Source: Pseudomonadota bacterium
GTDB taxonomy: Bacteria > Pseudomonadota > Gammaproteobacteria > UBA5335
NCBI GenBank assembly: GCA_021783685.1
Contig: JAJXTQ010000032.1
Span: 1-11,248, forward strand
DNA length: 11,248 nt
Direction: 5' to 3'
This document shows, piece by piece, positions 8,262 through 11,248 of this stretch. The notes under the pieces were generated by a model that was not told where the DNA came from, made no database searches, and was given only the letters and a program-made list of their open reading frames with translations. A program made the translations under genes and the position numbers. Positions within the stretch are counted from its first letter, which is position 1; every line of letters begins with the position of its first letter.

Positions 8262-8549
8262 TCACTTGTACATGGACTTCTTGAACATCCGGTTCAGCTT
8301 CTCGTCGGTCGCTTCGGCGGTGCTCTTGGCATCGGCGGCCATGGCCTTGGCTTCGGCGGCGGCGCGGGCAGCAGCGGCGGCGTCACGCTTGGCGGACTCG
8401 GCAGCGGAAGCAGCGGCCTTGGCGTCAGCAGCGATGCTGTCCAGCTTGGTGTTCATCGCTTCTTTTTCCTTGGTGCTGGAGCAGCCGACCAGACCACCAC
8501 CCAGCGCCACGGCCACGATCAAGGGAGCTGCAAACTTCTTAGCCAGCAT
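8262..8549 (-). CDS. Lpp/OprI-like alanine-zipper outer-membrane lipoprotein
   Basis: The 95-residue precursor has a lipoprotein signal peptide (MLAKKFAAPLIVAVALGGG) with lipobox L20-V-G-C23 followed by SS. The residue after the cysteine is not Asp, so Lol sorting to the outer membrane is expected. The mature 73-residue chain is an alanine-rich heptad helix (about residues 35-85), as in the OprI/Lpp alanine-zipper family, which forms trimeric coiled coils. It ends in FKKSMYK with a C-terminal lysine, the residue by which Lpp is joined to peptidoglycan. The start is ATG at 8549, with AGGAG seven bases upstream; the frame extends nine codons further but lacks such a site. A strong terminator follows. 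The next gene upstream is an L,D-transpeptidase. Function is by family analogy. Confidence 0.88.
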   Translation of the reverse strand: MLAKKFAAPLIVAVALGGGLVGCSSTKEKEAMNTKLDSIAADAKAAASAAESAKRDAAAAARAAAEAKAMAADAKSTAEATDEKLNRMFKKSMYK

Positions 8550-8556
8550 AGAAATT

Positions 8557-8561
8557 CTCCT
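8557..8561 (-). promoter_or_regulatory. Shine-Dalgarno fixing the lipoprotein start
   Basis: AGGAG on the minus strand lies seven bases before the ATG at 8549-8547. It selects this start over the earlier in-frame ATG at 8576 and fits a highly translated gene. Confidence 0.75.
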
Positions 8562-8751
8562 GATAAATTCGATCAACGGGTTTCAGTGAAATTAGGATCA
8601 AGGGCGTCGAACACGCAGCGGCATTCAACGCTCACCGCCGGTCACGCCCCCAAAACCGGCGCTCGGCGCGTGCACAGTGTCCGGGTTTCACCGTCATTTT
8701 TCAAGCGCCCAAGCGATTCTTTTTGATCAAAACGTGAAAAGCCGGGGCTGG

Positions 8752-9312
8752 TCACCGAATGGAAACCCGCGCGCCCACCCCGATCAGGCTCTGCAACTGC
8801 GCGATCTGCTCATTGGTCATCGCGATGCAGCCCTGCGTCCAGTCAAATTGCCGATGGATGCTCAGGTCGCCGCGGCCCACGCCGTGAATGCCGATCTGCC
8901 CCCCCAGCCGCGTGTTCTGTGGCGGCACCAAGCCCTGCAATCCGGCGTATTCGACGGCCCAGAACTCCTCGTCGCTGATCCTGCCGGCCTCATGCGCCGC
9001 CTGCGCGTGGCTCACGTTGGGATAGCTGAGCTGCATGAAGGTCTGAAACAGACTGCTCTTGCGGATTTCGGTAATGTAGAAGTCGCCCAGCGGCGTCTTG
9101 TGGTCCTTCGTCAGCTTCGATCGGGTGACCCCGCCTCGTCCAATGGCGATGCGCTCGAACACCCAGACCGGTTCGTCGCCTTCCATCACCGCCAGTTCGT
9201 GCGCCGCCGTGTCGATCAACAGCCAGCGGTTCTGGAACGGACTTCCCCACGCACAGCCGGTCGCTCCCACCCAGAACAGACCTGCCAGAACCCACCCTGT
9301 CAGCCACTTCAT
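8752..9312 (-). CDS. L,D-transpeptidase, YkuD (ErfK/YbiS-type) family
   Basis: The 186-residue exported protein carries a YkuD catalytic domain: H143 in IGIHG and the nucleophile C162 in DWTQGCIAM. It has strand pattern WLLIDTAAHELAVMEG (30-45) and TPLGDFYI (73-80). The hydrophobic N-terminus (residues 3-19) is a signal peptide. GATGC20 resembles a poor lipobox, so it may be a lipoprotein or be cut near AWGS (22-24). Members of this family form meso-DAP cross-links, anchor Lpp-type lipoproteins to peptidoglycan, or (as DpaA) reverse that link. The adjacent Lpp-like gene makes the tethering role attractive. The start is ATG at 9312; upstream frame extension has no plausible start. No clear intrinsic terminator separates it from the lipoprotein gene 202 bases downstream. 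Confidence 0.88.
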   Translation of the reverse strand: MKWLTGWVLAGLFWVGATGCAWGSPFQNRWLLIDTAAHELAVMEGDEPVWVFERIAIGRGGVTRSKLTKDHKTPLGDFYITEIRKSSLFQTFMQLSYPNVSHAQAAHEAGRISDEEFWAVEYAGLQGLVPPQNTRLGGQIGIHGVGRGDLSIHRQFDWTQGCIAMTNEQIAQLQSLIGVGARVSIR

Positions 9313-9364
9313 GTCAATCGCTATCCGCTTTCGTTCGCGCGCCCGGCCGCATGCGCCGCCCCGA

Positions 9365-9370
9365 ATTGTA
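9365..9370 (-). promoter_or_regulatory. possible -10 element for the transpeptidase gene
   Basis: TACAAT on the minus strand is a 5-of-6 match to the -10 hexamer, about 50 bases before the ATG at 9312. There is no good -35 at 16-18 bases. Confidence 0.25.
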
Positions 9371-9642
9371 CGGGATACCCCCGGCCTTCGCCCATGGACA
9401 CGGTCGGCGCAGGCGCCGCGCCCAGTCCCGCGCCGGTTCGCGATCGGCTTCCGGCTCCCGAGCGCGGATGCGAAGCGCCACATCGGCAGCGCCGGCCCGC
9501 GGTCGCGGACGCCGGCCCGTGATCGAGCCGCGCGCGAGCGGGATCGGAACGGACTTGCGACGCGGCCGCCGCGACCGAGACGTCGAGGCTGCTCCCCCAT
9601 CGAACGGATCACGGCCCGCAACGAATGCCCGGGAATCTTGGC

Positions 9643-9648
9643 TATACT
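9643..9648 (+). promoter_or_regulatory. possible -10 element for cobU-cobT
   Basis: TATACT (5 of 6) lies 25 bases before the cobU ATG, in one of the few non-GC-rich spots of the gap. No clear -35 is found at the usual distance. If used, the leader would be only about 20 bases, too short to hold a cobalamin riboswitch. Confidence 0.35.
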
Positions 9649-9673
9649 GCGGCCCCGATCCCGAGAAACCACC

Positions 9674-10198
9674 ATGACCCAAGGCGCGGAACTCATCCTC
9701 GGCGGCGTGCGTTCCGGCAAGAGCGCCTACGCCGAGGCACAGGCCCGGGCGAGCGGGCTGGCCGTGCACATCATCGCCACCGCCACGGCGGGCGATGCGG
9801 AAATGGCGGCCCGCATCGCCGCGCACCGGGCGCGTCGGCCTGCCGATTGGCTCACCCACGAGGTCGAAACGGCGCTGGCACGGTCGCTGACGCAGGCGGC
9901 TGCGCCGGATCGCTGCCTGCTCGTCGACTGTCTGGGACTGTGGGTGTCCAATCTCCTGCATGCCGGCGAGACGGTTTTCGCCGCAGAACGCGCGGCGCTG
10001 CTCGACCGGCTGCCCGCGCTGCCGGGGCGTGTGCTGCTGGTGAGCAACGAGGTCGGCTGGGGGCTGGTGCCGACCAACGCCTTGGCGCGGCGCTTCGCCG
10101 ATGAACTGGGCTGGCTGAACCAGGCGCTGGCGCAGCGTTGCAAACGGGTGGTGCTGCTGGCGGCCGGCCTGCCGCTGACGCTGAAGGACCTGTCATGA
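9674..10198 (+). CDS. cobU: adenosylcobinamide kinase / adenosylcobinamide-phosphate guanylyltransferase
   Basis: CobU phosphorylates adenosylcobinamide and then transfers GMP to give adenosylcobinamide-GDP, the activated intermediate for nucleotide-loop assembly of cobalamin. The 174-residue product has the usual family length. The P-loop GGVRSGKS is at 10-17. [15 protein letters not shown] (46-60) carries H52, the likely guanylylated histidine. The Walker-B-like [14 protein letters not shown] is at 83-96, and the family motif [11 protein letters not shown] follows. The start is ATG at 9674 ([11 protein letters not shown]); the open frame upstream is noise. Its stop overlaps the cobT start (ATGA), so the two are translationally coupled. 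Confidence 0.96.
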   Translation: MTQGAELILGGVRSGKSAYAEAQARASGLAVHIIATATAGDAEMAARIAAHRARRPADWLTHEVETALARSLTQAAAPDRCLLVDCLGLWVSNLLHAGETVFAAERAALLDRLPALPGRVLLVSNEVGWGLVPTNALARRFADELGWLNQALAQRCKRVVLLAAGLPLTLKDLS

Positions 10199-11244
10199 GC
10201 GCGTGGTGGACCGTGCCGCCGCCGCGGCCCGATGCCATCGCAGGCGCCGCCGCTGCGGCCCGCTGGGATCGACTCACCAAGCCGCCGGGCTCGCTCGGCC
10301 GGCTGGAGCACGCCGTGACGCGGCTGGCGGCGCAACAGGGACGGATCACACCCCGCCTCGAGCGCGTGCACATCGCCATCTTCGCCGGCGACCACGGCGT
10401 CGCGCGGCGCGGCGTGTCGGCCTATCCGCAAGTGGTGACCAGCCAGATGCTGGCCAACTTCGCCGACGGTGGCGCCGCGATTGCGGTGCTGGCGCGCCAG
10501 CTCGGCGCCGAACTCGCCATCGTCGATGTCGGCAGTGTCCACGCCGTGCATCCGCTGCCCGGCGTGCTCGACCGGCGCGTGGCCCGTGGCACGGCCGATT
10601 TCACCGAGGCCCCGGCCATGACCGCCGCGCAGACCGAAGCGGCGCTGGCTGTCGGCGCCGCTTGCGTGGCGACAGCGTGCGCGGCCGGAGCGGATCTGTT
10701 CATCGGTGGCGAGATGGGCATCGGCAACACCACCGCGGCTGCCGCGCTCGGCTGCGCGCTGCTGACGGCGCCGCCCGAAGCCCTGCTCGGACCGGGCACC
10801 GGCCTCGACGCGGCAGGCCTCGCGCGCAAGCGCGAAGCGCTGACCCTGGCGCTCGCCCGCCATGGCGCGGCGTGCTCGCCGCTCGAAGTCCTGCGCTGTC
10901 TGGGCGGGCTGGAACTGGCGGCGCTGGTGGGCGCCTACGTCGCCGCCGCCCAGGCGCGCCTGCCCGCACTCGTGGACGGCTTCATCGCCACGGCGGCGGC
11001 GCTCGTGGCCGTGCGGCTCGATCCGGGCGTGGCCGATTGGCTGCATTTCGGTCACCGCTCTGCCGAGCCGGGACATGCGCGCCTGCTCGATGCCCTGGGC
11101 GGACACGCCGTGCTCGATCTGGATCTGCGACTCGGCGAGGGCAGTGGCGCGGCGCTGGCGGTGCCGCTGTTGCGCGCCGCCTGCGCGCTGCACGGCGAGA
11201 TGGCCACGTTCGACGCTGCCGGGGTGAGCACGACCGCTGTCTGA
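10195..11244 (+). CDS. cobT: nicotinate-nucleotide--dimethylbenzimidazole phosphoribosyltransferase
   Basis: CobT converts nicotinate mononucleotide and 5,6-dimethylbenzimidazole to alpha-ribazole phosphate, the lower ligand of cobalamin. The 349-residue product is full length. It has [11 protein letters not shown] (28-38), [16 protein letters not shown] (63-78), GEMGIGNTT (172-180) and GPGTGLD (199-205). The catalytic glutamate is E315 in LGEGSGAAL, matching E317 of the Salmonella enzyme. It begins at the ATG that overlaps the cobU stop, and ends four bases before the window edge. Its substrate nicotinate mononucleotide belongs to the pathway fed by NadB, though the genes are in separate units. 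Further cob genes such as cobS or cobC may lie downstream, outside the window. Confidence 0.97.
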   Translation: MSAWWTVPPPRPDAIAGAAAAARWDRLTKPPGSLGRLEHAVTRLAAQQGRITPRLERVHIAIFAGDHGVARRGVSAYPQVVTSQMLANFADGGAAIAVLARQLGAELAIVDVGSVHAVHPLPGVLDRRVARGTADFTEAPAMTAAQTEAALAVGAACVATACAAGADLFIGGEMGIGNTTAAAALGCALLTAPPEALLGPGTGLDAAGLARKREALTLALARHGAACSPLEVLRCLGGLELAALVGAYVAAAQARLPALVDGFIATAAALVAVRLDPGVADWLHFGHRSAEPGHARLLDALGGHAVLDLDLRLGEGSGAALAVPLLRAACALHGEMATFDAAGVSTTAV

Positions 11245-11248
11245 GCGG

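Larger units (their letters stand above)
9313..9673. other. non-coding GC-rich divergent gap
   Basis: These 361 bases separate the transpeptidase gene from cobU. Reading frames through them give low-complexity arginine/alanine/proline-rich sequence with no recognisable protein, typical of GC-rich noise. Apart from two candidate -10 elements at the edges (9365-9370 minus, 9643-9648 plus) I see no RNA gene or repeat. I also see no cobalamin riboswitch: the sequence next to cobU lacks a recognisable B12-box, although a search by covariance model would be needed to exclude a diverged one. Confidence 0.5.

Noticed and set aside
8636..8661. Seven-pair inverted repeat between the transpeptidase and lipoprotein genes
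   Set aside because: It has a 12-base loop and no T-tract on the minus strand, so it does not qualify as a terminator; it could arise by chance in GC-rich sequence.
8721..8732. Palindrome TTTTGATCAAAA as an FNR/CRP-type site
   Set aside because: FNR needs TTGAT and ATCAA separated by four bases; here they overlap. No CRP spacing is present either.
9351..9677. Open frame (108 codons) in the gap before cobU
   Set aside because: Low-complexity Arg/Ala/Pro/Ser sequence, no domain, no ribosome-binding site, and overlap with the cobU start.
9727..11193. Minus-strand frame of 488 codons opposite cobU-cobT
   Set aside because: Arg/Gly/Ala/Gln-rich antisense shadow in very GC-rich sequence, without start signals; both plus-strand genes are intact and recognisable.

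Overview
The window is GC-rich, densely packed chromosomal core sequence from a gammaproteobacterium. Two things point there: the order rpoE-rseA-rseB-...-lepA-lepB-(DUF4845)-rnc-era with a divergent nadB, and an OprI-type alanine-rich lipoprotein. I cannot name a genus from the sequence. No phage, insertion sequence, CRISPR array, rRNA or tRNA is visible.

Bases 1-6352 form a minus-strand block. Read in transcription order it holds rpoE (envelope-stress sigma factor), rseA (its membrane anti-sigma factor), rseB/mucB (periplasmic regulator), a small CxxC thioredoxin-fold protein, lepA (EF4), lepB (signal peptidase I), a DUF4845 membrane protein, rnc (RNase III), and the first 27 codons of era. 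Spacing is tight and several junctions overlap. The rpoE start region is preceded by a good match to a sigma-E promoter (GAACTC, 16-bp spacer, TCTAG), which suggests autoregulation. The rseC and degP/mucD genes often found after rseB are absent, and only the small thioredoxin-like gene lies between rseB and lepA.

Bases 6353-8198 hold the divergent control region and nadB (L-aspartate oxidase, first step of de novo NAD synthesis) on the plus strand. nadB converges on a minus-strand pair at 8262-9312: an Lpp/OprI-like lipoprotein with a C-terminal lysine, and a YkuD-family L,D-transpeptidase. Together they suggest covalent tethering of the outer membrane to peptidoglycan. A strong intrinsic terminator for the lipoprotein gene lies just beyond nadB, and its U-tract runs into the nadB stop codon.

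Bases 9313-9673 are a non-coding, GC-rich divergent gap. It is followed by cobU and cobT on the plus strand, which overlap by ATGA and serve nucleotide-loop assembly of cobalamin.

I found no convincing undescribed system. The points worth a second look are regulatory and architectural: the sigma-E promoter, the altered rse locus, the lipoprotein/transpeptidase pair, the tandem hairpins, and the unusual start codons.
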